Shown here: positions 1-8,117 of the stretch, piece after piece
Position numbering within the stretch: the first letter of the stretch is position 1
Layout: each line of letters begins with the position of its first letter
DNA from: UBA6921 sp964532385
Lineage (GTDB): Bacteria; Pseudomonadota; Gammaproteobacteria; SG8-11
Assembly: GCA_964532385.1 (NCBI GenBank)
Contig: CAZHHW010000003.1
Coordinates: 11,980-75,979, forward strand
Direction of reading: 5' to 3'
DNA length: 64,000 nt
Notes under the pieces: model-generated
Databases searched by the model: none
Seen by the model: the letters and a program-made list of their open reading frames with translations, nothing else
Told to the model about the DNA's origin: nothing
Made by a program: the position numbers and the translations under genes

Positions 1-209
1 CGCGCGCGCCGAGGCACGAGGCGGCGCCGATGATCGCAACCGGTGAGGGACTGAGACGGTGAGCCTGTTGCGTCATGGGATCAAACCTGATGGATAAGTG
101 TTGGGCGTTTATTTATCGGCGTGATTCGGTATGAATTGATGCCCGGGTTGCGCGAAGCGCACTATGCTTGCCTCCTCATTTTAAGATTAGCCTTTTTTAA
201 GGTCAGCAT

Positions 210-1442
210 ATGTTGGATAGCCAACGTCGCGATTTATTCGCCATCTATAGCCAAGCCATTCATGCGGTGCATGGCCGGCAAGCGGTATGCAATCACCTGC
301 GCACGCGCACTCCGGCGCGTCCCGTCTATGTGGCGGCGATTGGTAAAGCGGCGGCGGCCATGGCCGCAGGCGCCTTCGCAGCGTGGGGTGAGGCGATTCA
401 GCAGGCGCTGGTGATTACCCGTTACGGTTATGCCCCGCCGGCACCGCAGTACGAACCGCGTAGGCGCTATCTGGAAGCCGGGCATCCGCAGCCCGATGCC
501 GCAAGTCTGGCCGCCGGACAAGCCTTGGTGGAGTTTCTTTCCGCCGTGCCGGCGGCGGCACAGTGCCTGGTATTGATTTCAGGCGGCGCATCCGCCTTGG
601 TGGAGGTCTTGCCCGCCGGCATCAACCTGGCTGCTTGGCAGAGTGTCAATACCTGGCTGATCTCGAGTGGTTTGGACATCCGTTCCATGAATGCGGTGCG
701 CAGCGGGTTGTCGTGCATTAAGGGTGGGCGCCTGGTGCGTATGCTCAACGCGCAAGACACGGAGGTGTTATTGATTTCGGATGTGCCCGGCGATGACCCG
801 TCCGTGATTGGATCAGGGTTGCTTAATCCCTCCACCCACCAAATAGGTCAACTTGATCTACCCGAGTGGATAGGGAAATTACTGCACGCGGGCCCGCCGC
901 CGGTGGCACGCGAGGATCCGGATTTTGCAAACATCCGGACCTTCATTGTGGCGAATAATGCAATGGCACGGCAGGCTGCCGTGGAAGCAGCGCACAAACT
1001 GGGATATGCAAGCCATGATCATTCTGAAGCGCTGGTAGGCAACGTCACCGCTGCCGCGCAAATCATCACTAGCCGCGTGCTCTCCGGACCGCCCGGGGTT
1101 TACCTCTGGGGTGGCGAAGTCACGCTAAAGCTGCCGCCGCATGCGGGGCCCGGCGGAAGAAATCAACACCTGGCCTTGGAATGCGCCACTTATTTGCATG
1201 GCAGAAGTGACGCAATAGTTCTTGCAGGCGGCACCGACGGCAGCGACGGATCGACCTCGCATGCAGGCGCCCTAGTTGATGGCGGTACCTTGGAGCGCGG
1301 CCGGAGTGCCGGGCTCGACGCGCAAATTTGCTTGGCGAACGCAGACGCCACCCGGTTTCTGCAAGCCTCCGGTGATTTGTTTTCAACCGGTCCCACCGGC
1401 ACCAATGTAATGGACCTCACAATCGCTATGCGATTGAGTTGA
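210..1442 (+). CDS. Glycerate 2-kinase (DUF4147/MOFRL family)
   Basis: 410 residues, the usual length for the GckA/TtuD family, which phosphorylates D-glycerate to 2-phosphoglycerate with ATP in the cytoplasm; older databases call it hydroxypyruvate reductase. Visible family motifs are IGKAAAAMA near residue 46, ISGGASALVE near 125, a glycine-rich GPGGRNQHLAL near 315, GGTDGSDGSTSHAGALVDG near 340, and the C-terminal GPTGTNVMDL. The N-terminal part matches the DUF4147 Rossmann-like domain and the C-terminal part the MOFRL domain. The ATG at 210 follows AAGGTCAG at suitable distance. It stands alone here, with no glyoxylate or tartrate genes adjacent, so the pathway context is open. Confidence 0.9.
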   Translation: MLDSQRRDLFAIYSQAIHAVHGRQAVCNHLRTRTPARPVYVAAIGKAAAAMAAGAFAAWGEAIQQALVITRYGYAPPAPQYEPRRRYLEAGHPQPDAASLAAGQALVEFLSAVPAAAQCLVLISGGASALVEVLPAGINLAAWQSVNTWLISSGLDIRSMNAVRSGLSCIKGGRLVRMLNAQDTEVLLISDVPGDDPSVIGSGLLNPSTHQIGQLDLPEWIGKLLHAGPPPVAREDPDFANIRTFIVANNAMARQAAVEAAHKLGYASHDHSEALVGNVTAAAQIITSRVLSGPPGVYLWGGEVTLKLPPHAGPGGRNQHLALECATYLHGRSDAIVLAGGTDGSDGSTSHAGALVDGGTLERGRSAGLDAQICLANADATRFLQASGDLFSTGPTGTNVMDLTIAMRLS

Positions 1443-1633
1443 AAGACGATTCATTTTTGACTGCTGTCATGAACCGGTCACGTATTGATCGGCGCCACAA
1501 AACAAAAATAATTGTGACGGCTGTCGCGGAACGAGGAAGTGTTTAGCGAAATAGTGGTCACTGTAATCAAGTGACGCCAGTACTTGCCGTAAGTTAGAAC
1601 ATCCAGTGAGCTTCACGAATGCTTGGAACCACT

Positions 1634-1798
1634 ATGAAAATAAGACGCAAACCAGATTTCCTGTTCTTACTCGCAATCATCGTTGGCCTTGGCGTAATTC
1701 TCACCATGCGCGCTCAGGCCGGTTCTGACACCCATTCCCAGAGTTCTACCGGCAGTACCTATGCTGCCGCTCAAACTGCATTCAAGAAAACGAATTAG
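1634..1798 (+). CDS. Small single-pass membrane peptide, unknown function
   Basis: An ORF of 54 codons from ATG 1634, or 59 from the in-frame ATG at 1619. A basic start (KIRRKP) is followed by a hydrophobic stretch of about 18 residues (FLFLLAIIVGLGVILTM), then RAQAGS and a polar Ser/Thr/Ala-rich tail. This is either a signal peptide with possible cleavage after the AQA, or a small membrane anchor. It sits alone between two larger genes, and a hairpin with a T-run follows it, as expected for a short monocistronic transcript. I do not recognise the family. Coding nature rests on the membrane/signal pattern and context, not on homology. Confidence 0.5.
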   Translation: MKIRRKPDFLFLLAIIVGLGVILTMRAQAGSDTHSQSSTGSTYAAAQTAFKKTN

Positions 1799-1820
1799 CC
1801 TGAACGAGGGGGATGCGCTG

Positions 1821-1850
1821 TGCCGGAAATTCCGGTACGGCGTTTTTATT
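1821..1850 (+). terminator. Probable intrinsic terminator after the small membrane peptide
   Basis: The near-perfect palindrome CCGGAA-A-TTCCGG (1823-1835) lies inside a second possible GCCG/CGGC pairing. It is followed by GTTTTTATT. The stop codon of the convergent gene overlaps the T-run. Confidence 0.5.
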
Positions 1851-2550
1851 TGCGAAGCGCGCCCAGCCAGCGGGAGTAAATCAAATCCGCAACACCTTGT
1901 AATTTTCTAATGCGTGGCGCCAGGTCGCGAGTGATCTCAGCGGCGTTTTGCACTGCGCCAGATGCGTTAATAAATTCTTCCGGGGCACTGGCGACCCATT
2001 GCTTTACCATCGCTTCGGTCATTTCGATATGGCACTGCAAAGCCAGTGTGTTGCCGATGGCGAAAGCCTGCTGTTCACAGTTTTCATTACGTAGCAAAGA
2101 CATGGCTCCTGTGGGCAGGGAAAATGTTTCGCCATGCCAGTGAAATACAGGAAAACGCGTGGGTAAACCGTCAAACCACGCGGCGGACGCGGGTGAAGGA
2201 ATCTGTTCAACCTCAAACCAGCCGATCTCCCGCACCCGGTTGCGCGTCACTTTACCGCCCAGCGCTTTGCTGATGAGCTGGCCACCGAGGCAATGGCCGA
2301 GTACCGGAATGGCGGCGGCGGTCGCGTGGCGAATCAAATTCAACTCCTGTTCAATCCACGGCAGCGGATCGTTCACGCTCATGGGTCCGCCCATGAAGAC
2401 CAAGGCGCTGAAGCCCCGGGAAGATTCAGGCAGCGCATCGCCTTGGCCGATAGACACGATACGGTAGGGAAGGGCATTACGTTCCAGAACCTCCGCCAAA
2501 TATCCCGGCCCCTCGTGGTCGACATGAGTGACAATTAATATGGGTTGCAT
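1846..2550 (-). CDS. Class I glutamine amidotransferase-like protein (GMP synthase-like)
   Basis: 234 residues from the ATG at 2550. The reading frame stays open upstream to 2712, but that extension has no family character and overlaps the divergent gene, so the MQPILIVTH start is preferred. Triad elements are visible: the nucleophile elbow GHCLGGQ with Cys87, and CHIEMTE with His174 and Glu176. The FMGGPMSVND segment is typical of stand-alone GATase1 proteins. These hydrolyse glutamine, or a gamma-glutamyl compound, in the cytoplasm. No synthetase partner is adjacent, so the substrate is unknown. It is transcribed divergently from the protease gene at 2600, with only about 50 bp between the two starts. 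Confidence 0.85.
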   Translation of the reverse strand: MQPILIVTHVDHEGPGYLAEVLERNALPYRIVSIGQGDALPESSRGFSALVFMGGPMSVNDPLPWIEQELNLIRHATAAAIPVLGHCLGGQLISKALGGKVTRNRVREIGWFEVEQIPSPASAAWFDGLPTRFPVFHWHGETFSLPTGAMSLLRNENCEQQAFAIGNTLALQCHIEMTEAMVKQWVASAPEEFINASGAVQNAAEITRDLAPRIRKLQGVADLIYSRWLGALRK

Positions 2551-2599
2551 GCGATGCTCCTGCTTCGTGTCCGGAATTTCTAGCACGATCCAAATCCGG

Positions 2600-3238
2600 A
2601 TGAAAGTCTGGACGCTAGTGGGGTTGTGGTGTGCCTGTGTTGGTGCGCACGCAACCCAGATTGAGGTGGTGGGATTATTCAAAGATAAGGCTGTAGTTGT
2701 TATTGACGGCAAGCGCCGTGTCTTGACACTCGCCGAAACAAGTCCTGAAGGTGTAAAGTTGCTCGCGGTACAGAGCGATTATGCGGTGCTGGAAGACGCC
2801 GGAAAGCGGAAGATCTACAGGCTGGATCCGTCCGCTCCGGTATCGACCACCTTCAATTCTGTGCCGGTAACCGAGGAGCGTATCGCGCGCGACCGGATGG
2901 GTATGTATCACAGCCAGGGCAGCATCAACGGTTCTGCGCTCAAATTCCTGATAGACACCGGTGCGACTTTGATTGCCCTCAACGGATCGCAGGCGCGGCG
3001 TTTAGGAATCGACTTTAAAAAACAAGGCAAGCCTATTCCAATCAGTACCGCTTCCGGAAATACCGTGGGTTATCTTATTACTCTGGATCGCGTCAAAGTC
3101 GGCGGCATCGAATTGCACAACGTCGAAGCCTCCGTGCTCGATGGCAGTGAGCCCGCAGAAGCACTTCTAGGCATGTCATTTCTAGGCCGCCTGGAAATAT
3201 CGAATGAAGGCGGAGTACTGCGCTTGCGCAAGAAGTAG
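2600..3238 (+). CDS. Secreted retropepsin-like aspartic protease (TIGR02281-type)
   Basis: 212 residues from ATG 2600. A signal peptide (KVWTLVGLWCACVGAHA) suggests periplasmic location. The C-terminal half carries the retroviral-type aspartyl protease signature FLIDTGATLIALN with catalytic Asp119. It is followed by SGNTVGYLITLDRVKVGG and LLGMSFLGRLE, the pattern of the clan AA single-lobe proteases that act as dimers. The N-terminal half contains a short DGKRRVLTL beta segment, often seen in this family as a separate small domain. An upstream in-frame ATG at 2528 would destroy the signal peptide, so it was not used. The physiological substrate is unknown. Confidence 0.8.
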   Translation: MKVWTLVGLWCACVGAHATQIEVVGLFKDKAVVVIDGKRRVLTLAETSPEGVKLLAVQSDYAVLEDAGKRKIYRLDPSAPVSTTFNSVPVTEERIARDRMGMYHSQGSINGSALKFLIDTGATLIALNGSQARRLGIDFKKQGKPIPISTASGNTVGYLITLDRVKVGGIELHNVEASVLDGSEPAEALLGMSFLGRLEISNEGGVLRLRKK

Positions 3239-3330
3239 ATTAATCCGCCGGAACGCTGCCCGTTGTGCTGATTAAATCGATGTCCTTGAAATAACCTGAG
3301 CGTGCTGTTTCTCTTTTCCTGGAAATTACG

Positions 3331-3384
3331 TAGAATACGCGACCTTTGCAGCCGGGCTCGTGGTTGAGCGCGGCGTTTTTATTT
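3331..3384 (+). promoter_or_regulatory. Candidate rpsP promoter and terminator-like leader hairpin
   Basis: TAGAAT at 3331-3336 fits a -10 element. Just downstream, 3351-3374 folds into a GC-rich hairpin: GCCG pairs with CGGC and GCTC with GAGC, with one mismatch and loop GTGGTT. GTTTTTATTT follows at once. An intrinsic-terminator shape between promoter and first gene suggests attenuation of the ribosomal protein operon. It could instead terminate an upstream transcript. Confidence 0.5.
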
Positions 3385-3416
3385 ACTTCGAGCTTTGAAA
3401 TTGGGGATTAAACGCG

Positions 3417-3680
3417 ATGGTGACTATTCGCTTGGCCCGCGGTGGTGGTAAAAGCCGCCCGTTCTATAACGTGGTCGTAACTGACAGCCGCAGCAAGCGT
3501 GACGGCCGTTTCATTGAGCACATTGGATTTTTTAACCCGATGGCGCGCGAACATGAAACCCGTACACGCATTGATTTTGAGCGTATGACGTATTGGGTGT
3601 CGAAAGGCGCGCAGCCTTCAGATCGTGTCGCGCAATTGGCGAAAGAACTGAAAAAGCAGACTGCGGCCGTCGCGGCTTGA
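3417..3680 (+). CDS. rpsP: 30S ribosomal protein S16
   Basis: 87 residues, standard length for bS16. The start MVTIRLARGGGKSRPFYNVV is diagnostic, and RDGRFIEHIGFFNP follows in the expected place. It binds 16S rRNA during early 30S assembly. GGGGATTAAACGCG precedes the ATG. First gene of the conserved rpsP-rimM-trmD-rplS operon; rimM begins 14 bp after its stop, so co-transcription is expected. Confidence 0.98.
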   Translation: MVTIRLARGGGKSRPFYNVVVTDSRSKRDGRFIEHIGFFNPMAREHETRTRIDFERMTYWVSKGAQPSDRVAQLAKELKKQTAAVAA

Positions 3681-3694
3681 TTGAGTAGCTGAGC

Positions 3695-4234
3695 GTGTCG
3701 CGCTCTGCTACAGAGCCCGGCGCAATTCCTGTCGGCGGCGATTTTGTCGTGGTCGGTAAAATCACCGGCGTGTTCGGCGTGCGTGGCGGCCTGAAGGTCT
3801 ATTCGTATACCGAGCCGCACGACAACATCTTGAATTATTCGCCTTGGTATTTTGCCGCCGGGGACACCTGGGTACAGCGCGAAGTGCGCGACGGGCATGC
3901 AAAAGGCAAAGGTGTGATCGCGTTTTTGGTGGATTGCACCGATCGTGATGCGGCAGCGGCCCTGGTCCACTCTGAAGTGGCAGTGCGGCGGTCGCAATTA
4001 CCGCCTGCGGAAGCGGGCGAGTATTACTGGTCTGATTTAATTGGCTTGCGCATCGTCACGGTCACCGGTGTCGAGCTTGGAAAAGTGGCGGAGCTCTTCG
4101 AAACCGGCGCCAATGATGTACTGGTGGTGCAAGGCGAGCGGGAACGCATGATTCCGTACTTGCCGGGGCAGGTGGTGCGTGAAGTGAACCTGGCGCGTGG
4201 CGAAATTGTGGTGGATTGGGATCCAGACTTTTGA
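3695..4234 (+). CDS. rimM: Ribosome maturation factor RimM
   Basis: 179 residues from a GTG start at 3695. The N-terminal barrel begins at VVVGKITGVFGVRGGLKVYSYTEP, and the PRC-barrel half has YYWSDLIGLRIVTVTG and NDVLVVQGERERMIPYLP. It ends with VDWDPDF, typical of RimM C-termini. RimM binds S19 and assists maturation of the 30S head. The gene lies 14 bp after rpsP. trmD is next in the operon, but an assembly gap starts 44 bp downstream, so the junction is not seen. Confidence 0.97.
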   Translation: MSRSATEPGAIPVGGDFVVVGKITGVFGVRGGLKVYSYTEPHDNILNYSPWYFAAGDTWVQREVRDGHAKGKGVIAFLVDCTDRDAAAALVHSEVAVRRSQLPPAEAGEYYWSDLIGLRIVTVTGVELGKVAELFETGANDVLVVQGERERMIPYLPGQVVREVNLARGEIVVDWDPDF

Positions 4235-4278
4235 GCTGGATCGGCGTGAGAAGTTGTTGAAAAACCGTCGCGAGCGCC

Positions 4279-4378
4279 NNNNNNNNNNNNNNNNNNNNNN
4301 NNNNNNNNNNNNNNNNNNNNNNNNNNNNNNNNNNNNNNNNNNNNNNNNNNNNNNNNNNNNNNNNNNNNNNNNNNNNNN
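4279..4378. other. Assembly gap (100 N) between rimM and trmD
   Basis: A run of 100 undetermined bases between rimM and trmD, which normally lie a few bases to about 100 bases apart. True gap length is unknown. The left edge (GTTGTTGAAAAACCGTCGCG) looks non-coding, so a repeat inserted between the genes may have broken the assembly. Confidence 0.95.
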
Positions 4379-4391
4379 AAGGCGAATGGCC

Positions 4392-5141
4392 ATGCGCTTT
4401 GATGTCGTGAGTTTGTTCCCGGAGATGTTTTCCGTGGTGCGCGATTATGGCGTGACCGGACGCGCAGTCGAGCGTGGTCTGGTCGAGCTGGCACTGTGGA
4501 ACCCGCGCGATTACGCGCGCGACCGGCATCGTAGTGTGGACGACCGCCCGTATGGCGGTGGTCCAGGGATGGTGATGATGATCGAGCCGTTGCGCGATGC
4601 GATCCACTGCGCACGCGCTGCGAGTGGGAGTGATGTGAAAGTCATTGCTCTTTCGCCGCAGGGACGGCCGCTGAATCAAGCTGCACTGCGCGATTTGGCC
4701 ACACGGCAGCGCATGATTCTCGTTGCAGGGCGTTACGAAGGTATCGATGAGCGCCTGCTTGAAATGGAAGTCGACGAAGAATATTCCATCGGCGATTACG
4801 TGTTGAGCGGCGGCGAACTTGCCGCGATGGTATTGATTGACGGCATAACGCGTCTGTTACCCGGTGTGTTGGGGCATCAAGATTCGGCGCAGCAAGATTC
4901 ATTTGAGCGCGGCCTTCTGGATTGCCCCCATTACACCCGGCCCGAAGAATTTGAAGGCCGGCGGGTGCCGGAAGTTTTATTAGGCGGCAATCACGCGTAT
5001 ATTGCGCGCTGGCGTTTGCAGCAGGCACTGGGCCGCACCTGGCAGCGGCGCCCGGAACTGTTGGAAGGCGCGGAGTTAAGCGATGAGGAACGCGAGCTGC
5101 TTGCGGCATTTATGCGCGAGCAGCAGAACAAGTTGAGTTAA
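4392..5141 (+). CDS. trmD: tRNA (guanine(37)-N1)-methyltransferase TrmD
   Basis: 249 residues from ATG 4392; an in-frame ATG at 4386 is the alternative. AAGG at 4379 gives better spacing to 4392. The trefoil-knot SPOUT signature is clear: MRFDVVSLFPEMF at the start, DDRPYGGGPGMVM near residue 55, AGRYEGIDERLLE near 115 and the knot segment SIGDYVLSGGELAA. It methylates N1 of G37 next to the anticodon, preventing +1 frameshifting. Third gene of the operon; rplS follows 31 bp later. The open frame also extends into the N gap, but that is an artefact. Confidence 0.97.
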   Translation: MRFDVVSLFPEMFSVVRDYGVTGRAVERGLVELALWNPRDYARDRHRSVDDRPYGGGPGMVMMIEPLRDAIHCARAASGSDVKVIALSPQGRPLNQAALRDLATRQRMILVAGRYEGIDERLLEMEVDEEYSIGDYVLSGGELAAMVLIDGITRLLPGVLGHQDSAQQDSFERGLLDCPHYTRPEEFEGRRVPEVLLGGNHAYIARWRLQQALGRTWQRRPELLEGAELSDEERELLAAFMREQQNKLS

Positions 5142-5172
5142 CAGTAACGGTTTATTTTGAGCGGAGCGTGCT

Positions 5173-5556
5173 ATGAGCAACATCATCGACCAGATCGAAA
5201 AAGAACAAATGACCCGCGTAGTGCCGGTGTTTGACACTGGCGATACCGTGATCGTGCAATCGAAAGTGAAAGAGGGCGAACGCGAACGCCTGCAATCATT
5301 CGAAGGCGTGGTAATTGCAAAACGCAATCGCGGCCTTAACTCTGCGTTCACGGTGCGCAAAATTTCGCACGGCGAAGGTGTGGAGCGTGTATACCAGACC
5401 TTCAGCCCGAGTATTCAGTCGATTGAACTGAAGCGCCGCGGAGATACGCGCCGCGCCAAGCTTTATTACCTGCGCGAACGTTCCGGCAAGTCGGCACGCA
5501 TCAAGGAAAAACTGACCGGTGCGGCAGCGCCTGCAACATCCGACACGGCCGAGTAG
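5173..5556 (+). CDS. rplS: 50S ribosomal protein L19
   Basis: 127 residues. MSNIIDQIEKEQM, then FDTGDTVIVQSKVKEGERER and the LYYLRERSGKSARIKEKL end are characteristic of bL19, which lies at the 30S-50S interface. The C-terminus has a short Ala/Thr-rich tail (TGAAAPATSDTAE) slightly longer than in many homologues. GAGCGGAGCG precedes the ATG. Last gene of the operon; a strong terminator follows. Confidence 0.98.
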   Translation: MSNIIDQIEKEQMTRVVPVFDTGDTVIVQSKVKEGERERLQSFEGVVIAKRNRGLNSAFTVRKISHGEGVERVYQTFSPSIQSIELKRRGDTRRAKLYYLRERSGKSARIKEKLTGAAAPATSDTAE

Positions 5557-5577
5557 GTAACAGTATTTGATGTGCCG

Positions 5578-5611
5578 AAAAAGCGCCGCGAATCTTCGCG
5601 GCGCTTTTTTT
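5578..5611 (+). terminator. Intrinsic terminator of the rpsP-rplS operon
   Basis: AAGCGCCGCG-aatctt-CGCGGCGCTT forms a GC-rich hairpin of about ten pairs followed by a run of seven T. It lies about 20 bp after the rplS stop. Confidence 0.9.
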
Positions 5612-5651
5612 GTTGTACGCATGCTCGAATCAACATAGATTGGTATTCGCC

Positions 5652-6158
5652 ATGAAGCTTGCGACGCAAATAAAAAACCTCCCCGCCTCATTCGAAGCGG
5701 TGGTGCCCCTGCCGGTCGGGTCATGGAAGTTGGGAATCCGTACGGATGGTCACGCGGTAATAGATGTCGATTTTATCGATGCGCAAGAAATCGAATGCAT
5801 CACGCCCAGCAACGTGGCAATAGAAACAGCGCGGCAATTGCAGTGTTATGTGGCTAATCCACAGTGGCGGTTTACCGTGCCGCTAAAATTAAACGGCACC
5901 CAATTTCAGCAACGCGTGTGGACAGCATTGCAAATGCTGGCTTGCGGGGAAACATGCAGTTATGGCGAGCTGGCACAGCGTCTCAAGAGTGCCGCGCGCG
6001 CCGTGGGCGGGGCATGTCGTGCGAATCCTGTAGCGATCATCATCCCCTGCCACCGGGTGATCGCCGCGCATGGCCTGGGTGGATTTTCGGGCGCCACCGC
6101 CGGCCGGGAATTGCTGCTCAAACAGTGGTTACTGGAACACGAGTCGTGCCATGTCTAA
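5652..6158 (+). CDS. Methylated-DNA--protein-cysteine S-methyltransferase (Ogt-like)
   Basis: 168 residues from ATG 5652 (MKLATQIKNL). It carries the alkyl acceptor signature IIIPCHRVIA with Cys133, preceded by CSYGELAQRL and RAVGGACRANP and followed by LGGFSGATAGRELLLKQWLL. It transfers methyl from O6-methylguanine in DNA to its own cysteine in a suicide repair reaction. There is no Ada regulatory domain, so it is the small constitutive type. Its last eight bases overlap the start of xerD, which suggests translational coupling. Confidence 0.92.
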   Translation: MKLATQIKNLPASFEAVVPLPVGSWKLGIRTDGHAVIDVDFIDAQEIECITPSNVAIETARQLQCYVANPQWRFTVPLKLNGTQFQQRVWTALQMLACGETCSYGELAQRLKSAARAVGGACRANPVAIIIPCHRVIAAHGLGGFSGATAGRELLLKQWLLEHESCHV

Positions 6159-7083
6159 ACACGTTTCTGCAGGCGTAACGGTTCTGCGTGAAGCCGATGT
6201 GCAAGCGGTAGAGATCTTTCTCGACCAGTTGTGGGTGGAGCGCGGCTTAAGTGAAAACACCATCAGCGCGTACCGTCACGATTTATCGGGTCTTGCCAAG
6301 TGGTTACAACTGCACTCCGCCCCTTACCTTGCCGATGCCCGGCGCGAACACCTGTTAACCTTTCTTGGCGAGCGCGCTCAGGGCGGTGCGCATCCGCGTT
6401 CCACAGCACGCCTGTTATCGAGCATCCGACGTTTTTATCAACACCTGGTACGCGAGGGACGTTTACAAGGTGATCCCAGTCTGCGCATCGATGCGCCCAA
6501 GCTGGGTCGCAGTTTACCCAAGGCGTTGACCGAACTGGAAGTCGAGTCACTGCTGGAAGCGCCGGATACCAAACAGGTGCTGGGCTTGCGGGATCGCACC
6601 ATGCTGGAATTGCTCTATGCAAGCGGTTTGCGCGTGACCGAGCTCGTATCGCTGAAAGTGTCGCAGATCAACATGCAACAGGGCGTAGTGCGTTTGATCG
6701 GCAAGGGTGGTAAGGAACGCCTGGTGCCGCTCAATGAAGAGTCATTGCGCTGGCTGCGTGAATATATGGACGACAGCCGCGCGCATCTTATTAAAGGACG
6801 CGGGAGCGAATATTTATTCACTACACGGCGTGGCGAGTGCATGACCCGGCAAGCGTTTTGGTATCTCATCAAACGCTATGCGGCCAGCGCGGAAATCAAT
6901 AAAGCCTTGTCGCCGCATACGCTCCGGCATTCCTTTGCAACACATTTGCTGAACAATGGTGCGGATTTACGCGTGGTGCAGATGCTGTTGGGGCACAGCG
7001 ATCTTTCCACGACGCAGATTTATACTCACATTGCCCGGGAACGGCTGAAAGAATTTCACGAATTACATCATCCGCGGGGTTGA
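6151..7083 (+). CDS. xerD: Site-specific tyrosine recombinase XerD
   Basis: 310 residues, starting at the ATG that overlaps the end of the preceding gene. The N-terminal SAM-like domain reads FLDQLWVERGLSENTISAYRHDL. Catalytic residues are visible: Arg161 in YASGLRVTELV, Lys in GKGGKERLVPL, HTLRHSFATHLL (His/Arg), GHSDLSTTQIYTH (His and nucleophile Tyr291). The HTLRHSFATHLLNNGADLRVVQMLLGH region is typical of XerD rather than XerC. With XerC it resolves chromosome dimers at dif. Its proximity to dsbC is a common gammaproteobacterial arrangement. Confidence 0.95.
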   Translation: MSKHVSAGVTVLREADVQAVEIFLDQLWVERGLSENTISAYRHDLSGLAKWLQLHSAPYLADARREHLLTFLGERAQGGAHPRSTARLLSSIRRFYQHLVREGRLQGDPSLRIDAPKLGRSLPKALTELEVESLLEAPDTKQVLGLRDRTMLELLYASGLRVTELVSLKVSQINMQQGVVRLIGKGGKERLVPLNEESLRWLREYMDDSRAHLIKGRGSEYLFTTRRGECMTRQAFWYLIKRYAASAEINKALSPHTLRHSFATHLLNNGADLRVVQMLLGHSDLSTTQIYTHIARERLKEFHELHHPRG

Positions 7084-7241
7084 TCTGTATTGAACTCCGG
7101 CCGGATTTCCTCCTCATAAGTTGCGCCGGCCCGGTGATCGTTGCCGATAGCATCACAACATGGTTTAACATGAATTGGTTTACCCGGAGGGTCGTGAAAC
7201 AATCATCACGATTCCTTGCTTATCCACTACGAGGTGTGTGC

Positions 7242-7988
7242 ATGAAACATCTGATTTCTCTTCTGTTTGCGGGCCTCGTTGCGACGCTAAGCACTTCCGG
7301 CAGCGCAGATGACAAACTTGAAATTGACGCCGTCAAGCGTGCGGTCGCACAGGTCATGCCGAACGCGGTCCCCGATGCCATTGTGCCTGCCCCGATGGCG
7401 AATTTTTATGAAGTGTTGATGGGCGCCCAGGTGCTGTATGTATCCAAGGATGGCAAGTATCTGCTTGAAGGCGATGTGTACGATGTGGGTGCACGGCAAA
7501 ACATTACTGAAGCCCGCCGCTCCGTGGGACGGCTGAAAACCATTCAGGCCATTGATCCCGCCAGCATGATTATTTTCGAGCCCAAAACTCCCAACTACAC
7601 TCTGACCGTGTTTACCGATATCGACTGTGGCTATTGCCGCAAGTTGCATAGTGAAATGCAATCGTACCTGGATAAAGGCATTCGCATTCGTTACTTGGCT
7701 TACCCGCGCTCCGGGAAAAACACACCGTCGTATTTTAAAGCCGTGGGTGTGTGGTGTGCGGCTGACCGTAAAGCGGCGTTAACGGCTGCTAAAGCCGGTG
7801 GCAAAGTCGAAGAAAAGAAGTGCAACAACCCGGTGGATACGCATTTGGCAGCGGGTGAGGCCGTCGGTGTAAGTGGGACGCCGACCTTGGTACTTGAAAA
7901 TGGAACGGTGGTGCCAGGTTATGTCAATGCCGCGCAACTCGTTCAACTTATCGACGAAAACAAGAAAAATCTCGCCGCAAAGAATTAG
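7242..7988 (+). CDS. dsbC: Periplasmic disulfide isomerase DsbC
   Basis: 248 residues from ATG 7242, with signal peptide KHLISLLFAGLVATLSTSGSA. An N-terminal dimerisation domain is followed by a thioredoxin fold with active site DIDCGYCRKLH (Cys129 and Cys132), and a second cysteine pair (WCAADRK and KKCNNP). GVSGTPTLVLENG supplies the cis-proline loop. DsbC reshuffles wrong disulfides in the periplasm and is kept reduced by DsbD, which is not in this window. An upstream in-frame ATG at 7080 overlaps the xerD stop but would bury the signal peptide. Confidence 0.93.
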   Translation: MKHLISLLFAGLVATLSTSGSADDKLEIDAVKRAVAQVMPNAVPDAIVPAPMANFYEVLMGAQVLYVSKDGKYLLEGDVYDVGARQNITEARRSVGRLKTIQAIDPASMIIFEPKTPNYTLTVFTDIDCGYCRKLHSEMQSYLDKGIRIRYLAYPRSGKNTPSYFKAVGVWCAADRKAALTAAKAGGKVEEKKCNNPVDTHLAAGEAVGVSGTPTLVLENGTVVPGYVNAAQLVQLIDENKKNLAAKN

Positions 7989-8043
7989 GCGAACATCACA
8001 TCTTCAGAGGAACACGGCCAATCACATTCAAGTATCCGAATCC

Positions 8044-8084
8044 GATACCGAAACTACGGTATCACAGCGATGCCCGAGTGGGCA
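8044..8084. promoter_or_regulatory. Inverted repeats upstream of the HD-GYP gene
   Basis: Perfect GATACCG-aaacta-CGGTATC (8044-8063), followed closely by a TGCCC/GGGCA hairpin (8071-8084). No T-run follows, so these are not obvious terminators. They lie about 35-75 bp before the GTG start of the next gene and could be an operator or part of its leader RNA. Confidence 0.35.
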
Positions 8085-8117
8085 CGAGTGCTGGTAGATT
8101 CGATATGAGGATGGGTT

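Noticed and set aside
3..62. Short open 3' tail at the left edge (ends TGA at 60-62, reading ...PMIATGEGLRR)
   Set aside because: Might be the end of a gene beginning outside the window, but 19 codons without a family motif are not enough to call it.
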